Shown here piece by piece: positions 39,761-49,939 of a DNA stretch of 64,000 nt. How positions within the stretch are numbered: the stretch's first letter is position 1; every line of letters starts with the position of its first letter. The stretch is from assembly GCF_001447155.2 (NCBI RefSeq), contig NZ_CP014754.1, positions 4,216,001 through 4,280,000 of the forward strand, written 5' to 3'. The notes beneath the pieces were generated by a model that saw nothing but the letters and a program-made list of their open reading frames with translations, was not told where the DNA came from and searched no databases. This DNA is from Marinobacter sp. LQ44 (GTDB lineage: Bacteria > Pseudomonadota > Gammaproteobacteria > Pseudomonadales > Oleiphilaceae). The translations under genes were made by a program, and so were the position numbers.

Positions 39761-42700
39761 TCAGTTACTCCCGGCCTTTTTGGCTTCGGCGGCCGCACGC
39801 TGGCGTTTGCGGACCTCGCGTGGGTCGTTGTAAGCGCGGCCCGGAGTGACCGGAACGTCTGGCATTTCGTCCTGTGCCGGAGCAGTCCGCGCATCATCGA
39901 CTTCTACTTCTGCCTTGGGCTCTGAGTTAGTCTTTGCCTCGGCTTCCGGTTTTGCCTTGTCAGCCTCGGCCTTAGGCTCAGGGGCCTCTGGCTGGGCTTT
40001 TGGCTCTTCACTCGCAGGCTTCTCGGCAATTTCAGTCTGTTTTGCCTTTACCGGCTTTGGGGTATCCGCCGTTTCACTGTCTGTTACTTTGCTTTCGGCC
40101 TTTGGAGCTTCTGACGCTTCGGCAGGCTTATCCTCGGACTTCGGCATTGCATCCGGCTTGTCAGTCGGCTCTGCTGCTTTTTCTTCGCTGTCGGCCCTGG
40201 TGGCCGGCGCTTCAGCCTTGCCGCTATCGGCAGCCTTGTCTGCGGCTTTCGGTTTGCGCTGACGGTTTGCCGGGCGAGCCTTACGAGGTTCCCTGGGCTC
40301 TTTATCCTTCTCGGCGTTACCCGATTCAGGAGCGTCAGCCGGCTGAGCGTTGTCAGCCTTGGCGTCGGTAGTGTCGCTCGCTTTCTGGCTGTCAGTCGGG
40401 CTGCCTTGCTTAGCAGGCTGTGCCGGTTTCTCAGCCTTTTCTTCTGGCGCCGTGTCGGCTTTTGGCTGTTCAGGCTTTTCAGCCTTGGGTGTCTCCACCG
40501 TGGCCTTGTCTTCTGCGGCAGCGTTCTTCGGCGCTTCAACCTTCTTGGGCTGTTCAACCGGTTGCTGGCCTGGCTGTTGCTTCGCCTCTTCGTGACCGGT
40601 CTCTACGCCTTTCTCGGGCTGAGTATCCTTCTGGTGCCTTTCGCTGCGCTCTGCCTTGCGTGCGGCCGGTGTGCTGGCCGGAGACTCGGCAGGTGAGCCG
40701 TCGCGATTACGCTGGCGGCGCGGCTTACGACGCTTGTCGTCGCCTTGCTTGGTCTCGGCCGGCGTCTTCTGGGCATCCTGCGGCTCGCGGTTGTCTTTCT
40801 GGTCTTTCGCATCGCGCTGCGGACGGTTGCGGTTCTGGTTGCGACCCTGCGAATCCTTGCGGTTATCCCGACGGTTCTCGCCGCCTTTGTTGTCAGCACC
40901 ACGGTTCTCGCCAACCTTGTCCTGCTGCCCTGAGCGATTCTGGGCATTGCGGGACTGGTCATCGTTGCGGTTGCCGCGATTACGGTTGCGGTTGTCATCA
41001 GCGCGGTTTGGTTGGCCACCCTGACGGCGGTCGTTTCCGGTGCGATTGCCACCCTGGCGCTGGTCGTCGCGGGCTACCCGTGATTTACGACGGTCCTGGC
41101 GGCCCTGGTTACGACGCTCTCCGGCGCGGTCACGGTTGCCGGCGGCTTGTTTGGCGTCGGCTTGCTCCTGCTCGCCGCGGAAGAAACAGGCAATCTTCTT
41201 GCCGAGCTTGCGGAACAGACCTTCCTCCGGCTCTGCTGGTTCAGCGGCGGCCTGAGGTGCTGTCGGGGCCGGGGCTGTGGGGCGGATGGCCTTTACGGCA
41301 GCCTGTTCACGAACCGGCTTTTCAGTGGTCTGTACTTCGGCGCTTTCTTCTTCCCGCTCGTTGTATTCCTGAGCAACCTGGTGGCTGGCAATGTGCTCAG
41401 GGGTTGCTTCGTCCTGACGCAGGCGGATGATCTCGAAGTGCGGTGTTTCCATGTTGGGCACCGGAGCAACCACCACGGAAACGCCCTGGCGTGCCTCGAT
41501 GTCGGCCAGCTGCTTGCGTTTTTCGTTCAGCAGGAAGGTAGCTACGGACACCGGTACGATGGCTCGGACTTCGGCGGTCTTTTCCTTGGACGATTCTTCG
41601 TAGATCAGTCGCATGATGCTCAGGGCCAGGGATTCAATGCCCCGGATGGTACCCTGGCCTTCACAGCGCGGGCACACCTCACTGCGGGTTTCACCCAGGG
41701 AGGGGCGCAGGCGCTGACGTGACATCTCCAGCAGGCCGAAGCGGGAAATCTTGCCTACCTGAACGCGGGCCCGGTCGATTTCCAGGGCTTCACGCATTTT
41801 CTGCTCGACTTCGCGCTGGTGCTTAGCGGGTGTCATGTCGATGAAATCGATAACGATCAACCCGCCCATGTCCCGCAGGCGCAGCTGGCGGGCGATTTCT
41901 TCTGCCGCTTCCAGGTTGGTCTGCAGGGCAGTTTCCTCGATATCGTGACCTTTGGTGGCCCGGGAGGAGTTGATGTCAATGGAGACCAGTGCTTCGGTGG
42001 GGTCGATCACAATGGAGCCGCCGGAAGGCAGCTTCACTTCCCGCTGGAACGCGGTTTCGATCTGGCCTTCGATCTGGTACCGGCTGAACAGGGGGATCTC
42101 ATCTTTGTACAGCTTGATCTTGTTCTCAAAGGTGGGCATCACGGCGCGCACAAAGCTGAGAACGTCTTCATAAACGCCGTCAGCGTCGATCAGGACTTCG
42201 CCGATGTCCTGGCGGAGGTAGTCACGAACGGCCCGGATAATAACGTTGCTTTCCTGGTGAATCAGGAAGGGCGCCTTGCGCTCGCCAGCGGCCTGGGTAA
42301 TGGCTTCCCAGAACTGCACCAGGTAATCAAGGTCCCACTGGAGTTCTTCGGTGGTACGGCCAATACCGGCGGTGCGTACGATGATGCCCATGGACTTCGG
42401 CACTTGTACGCCGTTCATGGCGTCTTTCAGCTGTGCCCGGTCATCGCCCTCGATGCGGCGGGAAATGCCACCGGCGCGGGGATTGTTGGGCATCAGTACC
42501 AAGTAGCGACCGGCGAGGGAGATAAAGGTGGTCAGGGCTGCGCCCTTGTTGCCACGCTCTTCTTTATCAACCTGCACGATGACTTCCTGCCCTTCAGACA
42601 GAACATCCTTGATGTTGATCTTGCCTTCGATCTGGCCGGGAGACTTCTTGAAGTACTCTTTCGAGATTTCTTTCAGCGGGAGGAAGCCGTGGCGCTCTGC

Positions 42701-42883
42701 GCCAAAGTCGACGAACGCCGCTTCAAGGCTGGGTTCTACGCGAGTGATACGGCCTTTGTAGATGTTGGCTTTTTTCTGTTCACGGGTGCTGGATTCGATA
42801 TCCAGGTCAAAAAGCCGTTGGCCGTCTACCAGAGCTACGCGCAACTCTTCAGGGTGAGTTGCATTGATCAGCATTCTTTTCAT
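39761..42883 (-). CDS. rne: Ribonuclease E
   Basis: 1040 residues. The main endoribonuclease for mRNA decay and rRNA/tRNA processing, the scaffold of the degradosome. The catalytic half aligns with E. coli even in numbering: S1 domain at about 35-120, metal ligands Asp303 (SIDINS) and Asp346 (VIDFIDM), and zinc-link cysteines Cys404/Cys407 (VCPRCEGQG). The C-terminal half (about 520-1040) is low complexity: an Arg/Asn/Gln/Asp-rich RNA-binding stretch ([20 protein letters not shown]), then Glu/Pro/Ala/Lys-rich repeats. This half is expected to recruit RhlB and others and is the target of RraA. A long structured leader precedes the start. Confidence 0.96.
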   Translation of the reverse strand: MKRMLINATHPEELRVALVDGQRLFDLDIESSTREQKKANIYKGRITRVEPSLEAAFVDFGAERHGFLPLKEISKEYFKKSPGQIEGKINIKDVLSEGQEVIVQVDKEERGNKGAALTTFISLAGRYLVLMPNNPRAGGISRRIEGDDRAQLKDAMNGVQVPKSMGIIVRTAGIGRTTEELQWDLDYLVQFWEAITQAAGERKAPFLIHQESNVIIRAVRDYLRQDIGEVLIDADGVYEDVLSFVRAVMPTFENKIKLYKDEIPLFSRYQIEGQIETAFQREVKLPSGGSIVIDPTEALVSIDINSSRATKGHDIEETALQTNLEAAEEIARQLRLRDMGGLIVIDFIDMTPAKHQREVEQKMREALEIDRARVQVGKISRFGLLEMSRQRLRPSLGETRSEVCPRCEGQGTIRGIESLALSIMRLIYEESSKEKTAEVRAIVPVSVATFLLNEKRKQLADIEARQGVSVVVAPVPNMETPHFEIIRLRQDEATPEHIASHQVAQEYNEREEESAEVQTTEKPVREQAAVKAIRPTAPAPTAPQAAAEPAEPEEGLFRKLGKKIACFFRGEQEQADAKQAAGNRDRAGERRNQGRQDRRKSRVARDDQRQGGNRTGNDRRQGGQPNRADDNRNRNRGNRNDDQSRNAQNRSGQQDKVGENRGADNKGGENRRDNRKDSQGRNQNRNRPQRDAKDQKDNREPQDAQKTPAETKQGDDKRRKPRRQRNRDGSPAESPASTPAARKAERSERHQKDTQPEKGVETGHEEAKQQPGQQPVEQPKKVEAPKNAAAEDKATVETPKAEKPEQPKADTAPEEKAEKPAQPAKQGSPTDSQKASDTTDAKADNAQPADAPESGNAEKDKEPREPRKARPANRQRKPKAADKAADSGKAEAPATRADSEEKAAEPTDKPDAMPKSEDKPAEASEAPKAESKVTDSETADTPKPVKAKQTEIAEKPASEEPKAQPEAPEPKAEADKAKPEAEAKTNSEPKAEVEVDDARTAPAQDEMPDVPVTPGRAYNDPREVRKRQRAAAEAKKAGSN

Positions 42884-43473
42884 GGAAAGAAAGGGTTCCT
42901 GTCGTTTGTTGGTGACAGAAAACCTGGGGCGTTCGCATCAGCGAAGCGGGATGTGCGTGCCGCGGGCCCTGTTACAGCAGGGCGGGCCGGCGGCCAGACG
43001 GATCAAACCCGTATGGGGTTTGATCCTGTATGTCTGAGACCACCGCCGACAATCCGCCTGCCTGACAGCAGGGAGAGGTCGAATAGGGTGAGTGTCTGTT
43101 GACGCATAATATCCGTTTTCAGGTTCACACAAACTCCTGGGTCTCACGTCGTATTGGTTTGCTGGACGGCCCGGGTTTGCATGGTAGTGATTCTTCGCGA
43201 TGTCGCCCGACGGTTTTCCGGTCGGTTTTTCCTCTCCCGGGCAGGTCGCAGCCTCTCTGGGTCTGCCCTGTGGTCCGGGAGTTTGTTTCACGCCGGGCCC
43301 GGTAATGATTGGGCTTCGGCGTTCAATCTCTTAATCAGTGTCGGTATACTGCTGCCGCTCCGGCTTCTGACCAGAGTTCGTCAGGCCGTAGACAAACGGC
43401 AGAGCACGCCGGAATATAACAGTAAAGCGGTGTTCGTTCAATCCCGCGTTTATCACCCAGTAAAAGGTATCCC
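42884..43473. promoter_or_regulatory. rne leader and divergent rne-rluC control region
   Basis: 590 nt without a convincing gene between divergent rne and rluC. On the rne side the leader can fold strong hairpins: an 11-bp perfect stem with 5-nt loop at 43000-43026 (GGATCAAACCC/GGGTTTGATCC) and a 6-bp stem at 42966-42983 (GCCCTG/CAGGGC). In E. coli the ~360-nt rne leader forms hairpins bound by RNase E for autoregulation. The same is likely here by analogy, although the sequence differs. Confidence 0.6.
43322..43350 (+). promoter_or_regulatory. rluC promoter
   Basis: TTCAAT (43322-43327) and TATACT (43345-43350) with a 17-bp spacer, about 125 nt before the rluC ATG. Confidence 0.5.
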
Positions 43474-44550
43474 ATGTCGCGCAAGCCAGCAGCCCGCCGT
43501 CAGCCGCCAAAACGCGGTAATCCGTCCCATGGTGGATCGGGCCAGACAGCGCCAGTGCCCCCTGGTGGGCGTCGCGGGGAGTTGCCAGCAGGCCAGGTTC
43601 AGAAGGGTGTCCAGTGGGTGACGGTGGACGAGGATATGGCCGGGCAGAGGGTCGATAATTTCCTTCTTGCCCGCTTGCGTGGTGTGCCGAAAAGCATTGT
43701 TTACCGAATCGTTCGCAAGGGTGAGGTGCGAGTCAACAAAGGCCGGGTGAGGCCGGATTCCCGCCTTCAGGCTGGCGACGTGGTGCGCATTCCGCCGATC
43801 GTCCAGAAGAGCAAGCAGGACTCGCCGACGCCCGGCGATCGGGTGCAGTCGGTTATGGAAGCGGCAGTGGTGTTTGAGAACGACGATATGCTGGTGGTGA
43901 ACAAGCCGTCTGGCATTGCCGTTCATGGTGGCAGTGGCCTGAGTTTCGGGTTGATCGAGGTGCTCAGGTCGGCCCGGCCGCAGGCAAAATTCCTGGAGCT
44001 GGTGCACCGGTTGGACCGGGACACGTCCGGTTTGGTGATGGTGGCTAAAAAACGGTCAGCGTTGCGTTTTCTTCAGGATGAACTGCGGCACAAGCGCATT
44101 CGTAAACACTACCACGCCCTGGTAGCGGGCGCCTGGCCAGCAGGTGTCGGCCGGGTAGGTGAACCGCTCCTGCGCTATGAGATGCCGAACGGAGAACGGC
44201 GGGTAAAAGTAAGTGCCGAAGGCAAAGAATCGCTGACTCTGTTTCGCTGCCTGCAGCAATACCAGGGGTACAGTCTGGTGCAGGCGTCGCCGGTAACCGG
44301 TCGTACCCACCAGATTCGCGTGCACAGCGCGTATGCAGGCCACCCGATAGCCGGTGATGACAAATATATGGACGATGCCAGTCTCAAGGCATTTCGAGCC
44401 ATCGGCGGGCAGCGGCTGATGCTTCATGCCAGGGCTCTTGAGTTCACATTGCCGGGAACTGATGAGGCAATGAGCCTCGAAGCACCGTATGATGAGCCGT
44501 TCGCCAAGGTGCTCAAAGAGCTTGAGCAACGCAGCAAGGGTAGTTATTGA
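43474..44550 (+). CDS. rluC: 23S rRNA pseudouridine 955/2504/2580 synthase
   Basis: 358 residues. After a basic, Gly/Pro-rich N-terminal extension of about 45 residues, an S4 RNA-binding domain (AGQRVDNFLLARLRGVPKSIVYRIVRKGEVRVNKGRV) leads into the RsuA/RluA catalytic domain. The active Asp181 is in HRLDRDTSGLVM, and the C-terminal GRTHQIRVHSAYAGHPIAGDDKY is the other family block. The divergent position to rne is conserved in gammaproteobacteria and supports RluC rather than RluA or RluD. The ATGA-like junction joins it to the next gene with a 1-nt overlap. Confidence 0.95.
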   Translation: MSRKPAARRQPPKRGNPSHGGSGQTAPVPPGGRRGELPAGQVQKGVQWVTVDEDMAGQRVDNFLLARLRGVPKSIVYRIVRKGEVRVNKGRVRPDSRLQAGDVVRIPPIVQKSKQDSPTPGDRVQSVMEAAVVFENDDMLVVNKPSGIAVHGGSGLSFGLIEVLRSARPQAKFLELVHRLDRDTSGLVMVAKKRSALRFLQDELRHKRIRKHYHALVAGAWPAGVGRVGEPLLRYEMPNGERRVKVSAEGKESLTLFRCLQQYQGYSLVQASPVTGRTHQIRVHSAYAGHPIAGDDKYMDDASLKAFRAIGGQRLMLHARALEFTLPGTDEAMSLEAPYDEPFAKVLKELEQRSKGSY

Positions 44551-45197
44551 TGGACGTAAAGGTTGTTATTTTTGACTGGGACGGAACATTGATTGATTCC
44601 GTGGACCACATTGCAGACAGCTTGCACCAGGCTGCAACGGAGCTTGGGTATCCAGAGCTGGAGCGAGAGGCCTATCGGGACATCATTGGTCTCGGCATGA
44701 TTGAGGCTTTGGAGCGCCTATACCCGGGGTTGAGTCGCGAGGAGATGATGCGGATTCGCGAGGGTTATGCAGGGTACTTTTTCCAGAAAGTGACCACGCC
44801 TCAGAATGTGTTCGAGGGAATGGCCGACATGCTGGCCGACTTGCGCGGCTCTGGCCGGAATTGTTCGGTGGCCACCGGCAAGAGCCGTCGGGGTCTGGAA
44901 GTGGCGCTCACCTCCAGCGGATTGGGTAGCCATTTCGACATTACCCGCTGCGCTGACGAAACCAAATCCAAGCCTGACCCGCTGATGCTCGAGGAAATAC
45001 TGGATTTCTACGGTTATCGGCCCGAGCAGGCGGTGATGATCGGCGACACCCGTTACGATCTGGATATGGCTCGCCGTATTGGTATGCCAGCGATCGGGGT
45101 GGAGTGGGGGGTGCACAAGCGTGACGTGCTGGAACAGTATGATCCCCACGCCGTCGTCAGTTCGGTTGATGAGCTCCGGCGGGCGCTGGGGCTTTGA
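44550..45197 (+). CDS. HAD-family hydrolase, phosphoglycolate phosphatase-like
   Basis: 215 residues from ATG 44550, which shares one base with the rluC stop. All HAD motifs are visible: I, FDWDGTLIDS (nucleophile Asp in DWDGT); II, the ATGKSR threonine region; III, the KSKPDP lysine; IV, MIGDTRYDLDMA. An alpha-helical cap between motifs I and II marks subclass IA. The position between rluC and sppA is the standard one for this group. The substrate is unknown; phosphoglycolate or small sugar phosphates are usual. Confidence 0.9.
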   Translation: MDVKVVIFDWDGTLIDSVDHIADSLHQAATELGYPELEREAYRDIIGLGMIEALERLYPGLSREEMMRIREGYAGYFFQKVTTPQNVFEGMADMLADLRGSGRNCSVATGKSRRGLEVALTSSGLGSHFDITRCADETKSKPDPLMLEEILDFYGYRPEQAVMIGDTRYDLDMARRIGMPAIGVEWGVHKRDVLEQYDPHAVVSSVDELRRALGL

Positions 45198-45223
45198 TGT
45201 TTTCTGTGGTTAAGGAATAGCGG

Positions 45224-46279
45224 ATGAGTGACTGGGAACCGGATAAAGAGCCGGGCTGGGGCGACAAACCTGCGGGGCCCGAGCAAAGTGCGCCGGCGCG
45301 AAAGCGAGGCTTGTTTGGCGGTAAAGAGCCGGCGTTGCCGCCGGAGTCGGGGCGCGACTGGCGACTGATCGAGAAGCTGGTGATGTCGCTTCAGGCCGAG
45401 CAGCGCCGAAGCCGTCGCTGGGGGATCTTTTTCAAGATTCTGACATTCGGCTATCTGTTCGCGTTGTTGTTCTTTATTCGATCGCCGCTGGGCGACAGCG
45501 TTGAATCCGCTGCAGGCCACCACACCGCGTTGGTGGAGGTCGCGGGGACGATTGCTGCAGACGAGCTGGCGAGCGCCGATAACCTGGTGACCTCGCTGCG
45601 CAATGCGTTTGAGGCTGAGCGCTCAAAGGCGGTGGTTTTGAGGATCAACAGTCCCGGCGGTAGCCCGGTGCAGGCGGGCTATGTCTACGATGAAATCAAG
45701 CGCCTTCGGGAAGAGTACCCAGACAAGAAGGTCTATGCGGTTATCTCTGACATCGGCGCCTCTGGAGCCTATTACATCGCGGCGGCGGCTGATGAAATCT
45801 ATGCCAACCGAGCCAGTCTGGTGGGATCGATTGGTGTTATTGCCGGTGGGTTCGGGTTCAGTGAAATGCTCGACAAGATCGGGGTGGATCGTCGTCTTTA
45901 TACCGCTGGAGAGAGCAAGGCTTTCCTTGACCCATTCTCGCCTGAGCGCGATGAAGATGTTGCTTTCTGGCAGAGCGTGCTGGAAAACACTCACCAGCAG
46001 TTCATCAACGCCGTGAAAGAGGGTAGGGGTGATCGCCTGGCAGACGACGAGCGGTTGTTCAGTGGTCTGGTGTGGAGTGGCGAGCAAGCCCTTGAGTTGG
46101 GTTTGGTGGATGGGTTGGGCAGTACCTCCTGGGTGGCCCGTCAGTTGGTGGGTGAGGAGAACTTGGTGGACTACAGTCGCCGTCGCTCGCCCTTCCGTGA
46201 GCTTGTGGACCAGTTGGGCGTCTCGGTCGGCGAGGGTGTCGCTACCCGGATGTTGGAATCGCGCCTCGAATTGCGTTAA
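45224..46279 (+). CDS. sppA: S49-family signal peptide peptidase
   Basis: 351 residues. The cytoplasmic N-terminus is charged, one membrane helix (about 69-85, FFKILTFGYLFALLFFI) follows, then a ClpP-fold peptidase domain in the periplasm. The Ser-Lys dyad is Ser180 (GASGAYYIAAAADEIYAN) and Lys232 (GESKAFLDPFSPE), with the 52-residue spacing also found in SohB and Bacillus SppA. It degrades cleaved signal peptides or membrane fragments. It is the third gene of the rluC-HAD-sppA unit, convergent with maf. Confidence 0.93.
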   Translation: MSDWEPDKEPGWGDKPAGPEQSAPARKRGLFGGKEPALPPESGRDWRLIEKLVMSLQAEQRRSRRWGIFFKILTFGYLFALLFFIRSPLGDSVESAAGHHTALVEVAGTIAADELASADNLVTSLRNAFEAERSKAVVLRINSPGGSPVQAGYVYDEIKRLREEYPDKKVYAVISDIGASGAYYIAAAADEIYANRASLVGSIGVIAGGFGFSEMLDKIGVDRRLYTAGESKAFLDPFSPERDEDVAFWQSVLENTHQQFINAVKEGRGDRLADDERLFSGLVWSGEQALELGLVDGLGSTSWVARQLVGEENLVDYSRRRSPFRELVDQLGVSVGEGVATRMLESRLELR

Positions 46280-46298
46280 CTGTCTGCTATACCCCGGA

Positions 46299-46901
46299 TT
46301 ATGGTTCGGGGAGTAGCAGTGGGTTGTTGCCGAGCCGAATCAGAATCTCGTTCAGGGCAATCAGAGGCAATCCAATCAGGCTGTTGGGGTCTCGCCCTTC
46401 CAGTCTCTTGAACAGGGTTATGCCTAACCCCTCCATCTTGAAGCTGCCAGCGCAGTCATAGGGTTGCTCTCTGCGCAGGTAATTGCTGATTTCCTCCCTG
46501 GTAAGGTTGCGGAAATGTGCAATAAAGGTTTCGCAGCAATGTTCCAGAGTGCCTGTGCGGGTGTCGAGCACCGCCAGGCCGGTGAGGAAATGCACGCTTT
46601 TCCCGCTGCTCTGGCTAAGTTGTTCAAGCGCCCGCTCATAGCTGCCTGGTTTGCTTAACAGTGTGCCGTCCGGCAGGGCGGCGACCTGGTCCGAGCCGAT
46701 GATGAGTTTTCCAGGGTGCTCCGGTGCAAGCGCCTGGGCTTTTTGGGTGGCCAGTCGAACCGCCAGAGCATCCGGTCGTTCGCCTTGTAGCGGCGATTCG
46801 TCGATATCTGGGCTGGCTGTCTCAAAGGGCAAGCCGAGCTGCTCGAGCAGGCGTTTGCGGTAAGGGGATGATGACGCAAGCAAAAGGCCGGGTGAGGTCA
46901 T
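46299..46901 (-). CDS. yceF: Maf-family nucleotide pyrophosphatase (7-methyl-GTP type)
   Basis: 200 residues. It begins with the signature LLLASSSPYRKRLLEQLGL and has DESPLQGERPDALAVRLATQKA, then the acidic IIGSDQVA and the C-terminal SFKMEGLGITLFKRLEGRDPNSLIGLPL typical of the YceF branch that hydrolyses modified nucleotides such as m7GTP. Its position, divergent to yceD-rpmF, is conserved in gammaproteobacteria. Confidence 0.93.
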   Translation of the reverse strand: MTSPGLLLASSSPYRKRLLEQLGLPFETASPDIDESPLQGERPDALAVRLATQKAQALAPEHPGKLIIGSDQVAALPDGTLLSKPGSYERALEQLSQSSGKSVHFLTGLAVLDTRTGTLEHCCETFIAHFRNLTREEISNYLRREQPYDCAGSFKMEGLGITLFKRLEGRDPNSLIGLPLIALNEILIRLGNNPLLLPEP

Positions 46902-47044
46902 GGCTGCCTTGTAGAGATGGTGGATGGATCTGGTCAGGTTTACCGGCCCATATCGTAAAATACCCCTACACGGAGCGGAACCCCCGACAGAAAGTGGATT
47001 AAGTCTTTGACAGAGGCGGGTCGCGCCCCTAAAATTGCGCGCCT

Positions 47045-47602
47045 ATGTCTAAAGCGCCGATCGCCGAACTGCCGAAATCCGTTGACCCTATCCGGTTGGC
47101 TGAGCAGAACAGAACACTTGAGGGGGTAATTCCGCTCAAGGGTCTCGCTCGTTTTCGGGAAGCAGTTCCTGGCTTGCAGGATGGCGGTGAATGCCATGTT
47201 AAGCTGTCCTTTTATCAGGATAGCGAGCGCCGAAGGGTTGTGTCGGGCGAACTGTCTGCGCCGGTCACACTGGAATGCCAGCGTTGCATGACAGATATGC
47301 ATACGACACTGGAGTCCCGTTTTGATCTGGGGTTGGTCATCAATGATGAACAGGCCCAACGGTTGCCAAAAGCGCTGGAGCCCTTCCTGTTTGAGGATTT
47401 CAGCGCAGACTTGTGGGCCATGGTGGAAGACGAGCTATTGCTGGTATTACCACCCTTTCCTCTTCATGAGAGGGACGAATGCCCGGCAAAGGAAGACCTG
47501 GAGGCACTGGAGCCCTCAAAAGCAGCCAGTGAGCCAGAGGTAAAGAAAAGAGAAGATAACCCGTTCAGTGTGCTGGCGGGTCTCAAGACGACAAAGCATT
47601 AA
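47045..47602 (+). CDS. yceD: DUF177 protein YceD
   Basis: 185 residues. The family core is VSGELSAPVTLECQRCMTDMHTTLESRFDLGLV, with the Cys-x-x-Cys in ECQRCM, followed by the acidic ALEPFLFEDFSADLWAMVEDELLLVLPPFPLHERDEC. In plants and many bacteria YceD is linked to 23S rRNA accumulation, and the gene always sits before rpmF, as here (30 nt between). Confidence 0.93.
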   Translation: MSKAPIAELPKSVDPIRLAEQNRTLEGVIPLKGLARFREAVPGLQDGGECHVKLSFYQDSERRRVVSGELSAPVTLECQRCMTDMHTTLESRFDLGLVINDEQAQRLPKALEPFLFEDFSADLWAMVEDELLLVLPPFPLHERDECPAKEDLEALEPSKAASEPEVKKREDNPFSVLAGLKTTKH

Positions 47603-47632
47603 CGTTTTCGTAAATAGGTCAGGAGCATAACC

Positions 47633-47812
47633 ATGGCTGTACAGCAAAATCGCAAGACCCGTTCCAAGCGTGGCATGCGCCGTTCACACGACGCACTGAG
47701 CGCCGCCGCTCTGTCTACAGATGCAACCACTGGCGAAGTTCATCGTCGTCACCACGTCTCTCCGGACGGTTTTTACCGCGGAAAGCAGGTTGTTGAGGCT
47801 CGCGACGAGTAA
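47633..47812 (+). CDS. rpmF: 50S ribosomal protein L32
   Basis: 59 residues, [20 protein letters not shown] at the N-terminus and [18 protein letters not shown] near the C-terminus, the L32 pattern without the zinc-binding cysteines found in some bacteria. AGGAG (47620-47624) precedes the ATG at 47633. It is too short to stand out in a long-frame survey but is certain from sequence and from its place between yceD and plsX. Confidence 0.98.
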   Translation: MAVQQNRKTRSKRGMRRSHDALSAAALSTDATTGEVHRRHHVSPDGFYRGKQVVEARDE

Positions 47813-47855
47813 GATCGTCGGGACCCCCTTCTGACCCGTGACGCATGGACGAGCG

Positions 47856-48860
47856 GTGAGTAAACCGGTCACCATTGCTATCGACGCCATGAGCGGTGAT
47901 CGTGGCGCCGAGGTGGTGGTTCATGCGTCGCTGGAAGCAGTGCGTGAAAATGAGGCCTTGAGTCTTGTTCTGGTGGGAATCCGGAGCGAGCTCGAGGCCT
48001 TGTTGATTGATGGGCACGAACGCATTCGCATTGTTGAGGCAGCGGATGTGGTGCGCATGAACGAGCGTCCTTCCCACGCCATTCGGCACAAGAAAAACTC
48101 GTCCATGGCCATTGCGCTTGGGCTGGTCCGGGACGGCGAGGCTCAGGGGTGTGTCAGTGCCGGCAATACCGGCGCCCTGATGGCATTTGGCCGGTCCATC
48201 ATTCGCATGTATCCCGGTATAGAGCGGCCGGCCATTGCCAAGCTTATTCCCTCCCTCCGTGGCCGTTGCCATGTTCTGGATCTCGGGGCGAATGTCGATT
48301 CCACGGCGGAGAATCTGTATCAGTATGCGCTGATGGGTTCGCTCATGGCCTCGGCCATTTGTGCCCAGCCTGAGCCTCGTGTTGCTTTGCTTAATGTTGG
48401 CGAGGAAGAGATCAAGGGCAACGAGCAGGTTCGCCTTGCCTCCCATATGCTGGCTCAATGCGACACCATCAACTATATCGGTTATGTCGAGGGCAGTGAC
48501 CTGTTTCGGGACGTGGCTGATGTAGTAGTCTGTGACGGCTTTGTCGGCAACATTGCGTTGAAAACCGGCGAAGGCGTCGCCGGATTGCTGATCGAGCTTC
48601 TTGAGCAGGCGTTTACCCGTTCGCTTTATGGTCGCTTTGTGGGCTGGTTGGCAAAACCGATTATCGGCCGCCTTCTGCAGTTAATGGATCCGTCCCGTCA
48701 TAACGGTGCAAGCCTGCTAGGGCTCCAGGGTGTAGTCATTAAAAGCCATGGCAATGCCAACGAGCGCGCCATGCTGGCCGCTATTCGCCAGGCCGTTCGG
48801 GAAGTAGAGCTCGAAGTGCCACGAAGGATCAACGAAAGACTCGATGATCTGATGTTATGA
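47856..48860 (+). CDS. plsX: Phosphate acyltransferase PlsX
   Basis: 334 residues from GTG 47856 (SKPVTIAIDAMSGDRGAEV); GTG 47838 is an alternative. Converts acyl-ACP to acyl-phosphate for phospholipid synthesis at the membrane. The core MSGDRGAE, SAGNTGALMAFG (about 91-102), LDLGANVDSTAENLYQYA and CDGFVGNIALKTGEG regions are family signatures. It lies between rpmF and fabD in the standard fab cluster. Confidence 0.95.
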   Translation: MSKPVTIAIDAMSGDRGAEVVVHASLEAVRENEALSLVLVGIRSELEALLIDGHERIRIVEAADVVRMNERPSHAIRHKKNSSMAIALGLVRDGEAQGCVSAGNTGALMAFGRSIIRMYPGIERPAIAKLIPSLRGRCHVLDLGANVDSTAENLYQYALMGSLMASAICAQPEPRVALLNVGEEEIKGNEQVRLASHMLAQCDTINYIGYVEGSDLFRDVADVVVCDGFVGNIALKTGEGVAGLLIELLEQAFTRSLYGRFVGWLAKPIIGRLLQLMDPSRHNGASLLGLQGVVIKSHGNANERAMLAAIRQAVREVELEVPRRINERLDDLML

Positions 48861-48985
48861 TGCCTTTCCCGGTCGGGTCCCGACTAAAGTAGACCCGCAT
48901 TTTCAGGGTTAATCGCGGATAATTGGCCTGAATTGTACTATTGGCTAATCTCCAGTAACCCCTCAATGACGATAAGATTCCGCTT

Positions 48986-49924
48986 ATGAAATCAGCGTTT
49001 ATTTTCCCCGGACAAGGTTCTCAATCGGTCGGCATGCTTAAGGATGCTGCCGAGGCGTGGCCAATGATCAGCGAAACCTTCGATGAGGCGTCTAACGTTC
49101 TTGGCTACGATCTCTGGCATCTGTGCCAGCATGGTCCTGCTGAAGAGTTGAATCAGACCATGATTACCCAGCCGGCCCTGTTGACCGCCAGCGTTGCCCT
49201 GTGGCGCCAGTGGTGTGTATCGGATGGGCCGCGTCCTGATTTCGTCGCGGGTCATAGTCTGGGTGAGTACAGCGCACTGGTGGCAGCGGAGAGCCTCGAT
49301 TTCATTGAGGCAGTCAAACTGGTTCAGCTCCGTGGCGAGCTGATGCAGGACGCTGTACCTGCCGGTGAAGGTCGCATGGCGGCGATTCTGGGGCTGGAAG
49401 ACGCGGACGTTGTCGCAGCCTGTGAAGAGGCGGCCCAGGGCGAAGTGGTGGCTGCGGTGAACTTCAATGCCCCGGGGCAGGTGGTTATTGCCGGCTCCGC
49501 CGCTGCCGTTGATCGGGCTATCGAAGCCTGCAAGGGGCGGGGGGCGCGCAAGGCGATGCCGCTGCCGGTGAGCGTACCGTCCCATTGTGCCCTGATGAAA
49601 GGTGCCGCCGAACAGTTGGCCGAAGCACTGGAAGATGTCCGGTTTAACGATGCTGTCATCCCGGTGGTCCAGAATGTAAAAGCTGCTGTTGTGAAAGATG
49701 CAGACACGCTCAAGAGCAATCTTCTGAAGCAGCTATACTCTCCTGTGTTGTGGACAGACTCGATCCGCACGCTCAGTGATGAAGGAGTGACGCTTGCGGT
49801 TGAATGCGGTGCTGGTAAAGTGCTTGCCGGGTTGATTAAACGGATTGAGCGTGGTTTGCCCGTGCACGGTATTGAAGATCCCGATTCTCTGGCCGGCGCC
49901 CTGGCGGCATTCGGCCGGTCCTGA
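48986..49924 (+). CDS. fabD: Malonyl-CoA:ACP transacylase
   Basis: 312 residues. Loads malonate from CoA to ACP. The active serine is Ser91 in GHSLGEYSAL and the catalytic His is His200 in VSVPSHCALM. The oxyanion Gln is in FPGQGSQSVGM at the N-terminus. It is followed by fabG with a 15-nt gap. Confidence 0.97.
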   Translation: MKSAFIFPGQGSQSVGMLKDAAEAWPMISETFDEASNVLGYDLWHLCQHGPAEELNQTMITQPALLTASVALWRQWCVSDGPRPDFVAGHSLGEYSALVAAESLDFIEAVKLVQLRGELMQDAVPAGEGRMAAILGLEDADVVAACEEAAQGEVVAAVNFNAPGQVVIAGSAAAVDRAIEACKGRGARKAMPLPVSVPSHCALMKGAAEQLAEALEDVRFNDAVIPVVQNVKAAVVKDADTLKSNLLKQLYSPVLWTDSIRTLSDEGVTLAVECGAGKVLAGLIKRIERGLPVHGIEDPDSLAGALAAFGRS

Positions 49925-49939
49925 TAAATGGAGTAGTTT

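Noticed and set aside
41819..43102. 427-codon plus-strand frame opposite rne
   Set aside because: Shadow of the conserved catalytic half of RNase E, running into its leader.
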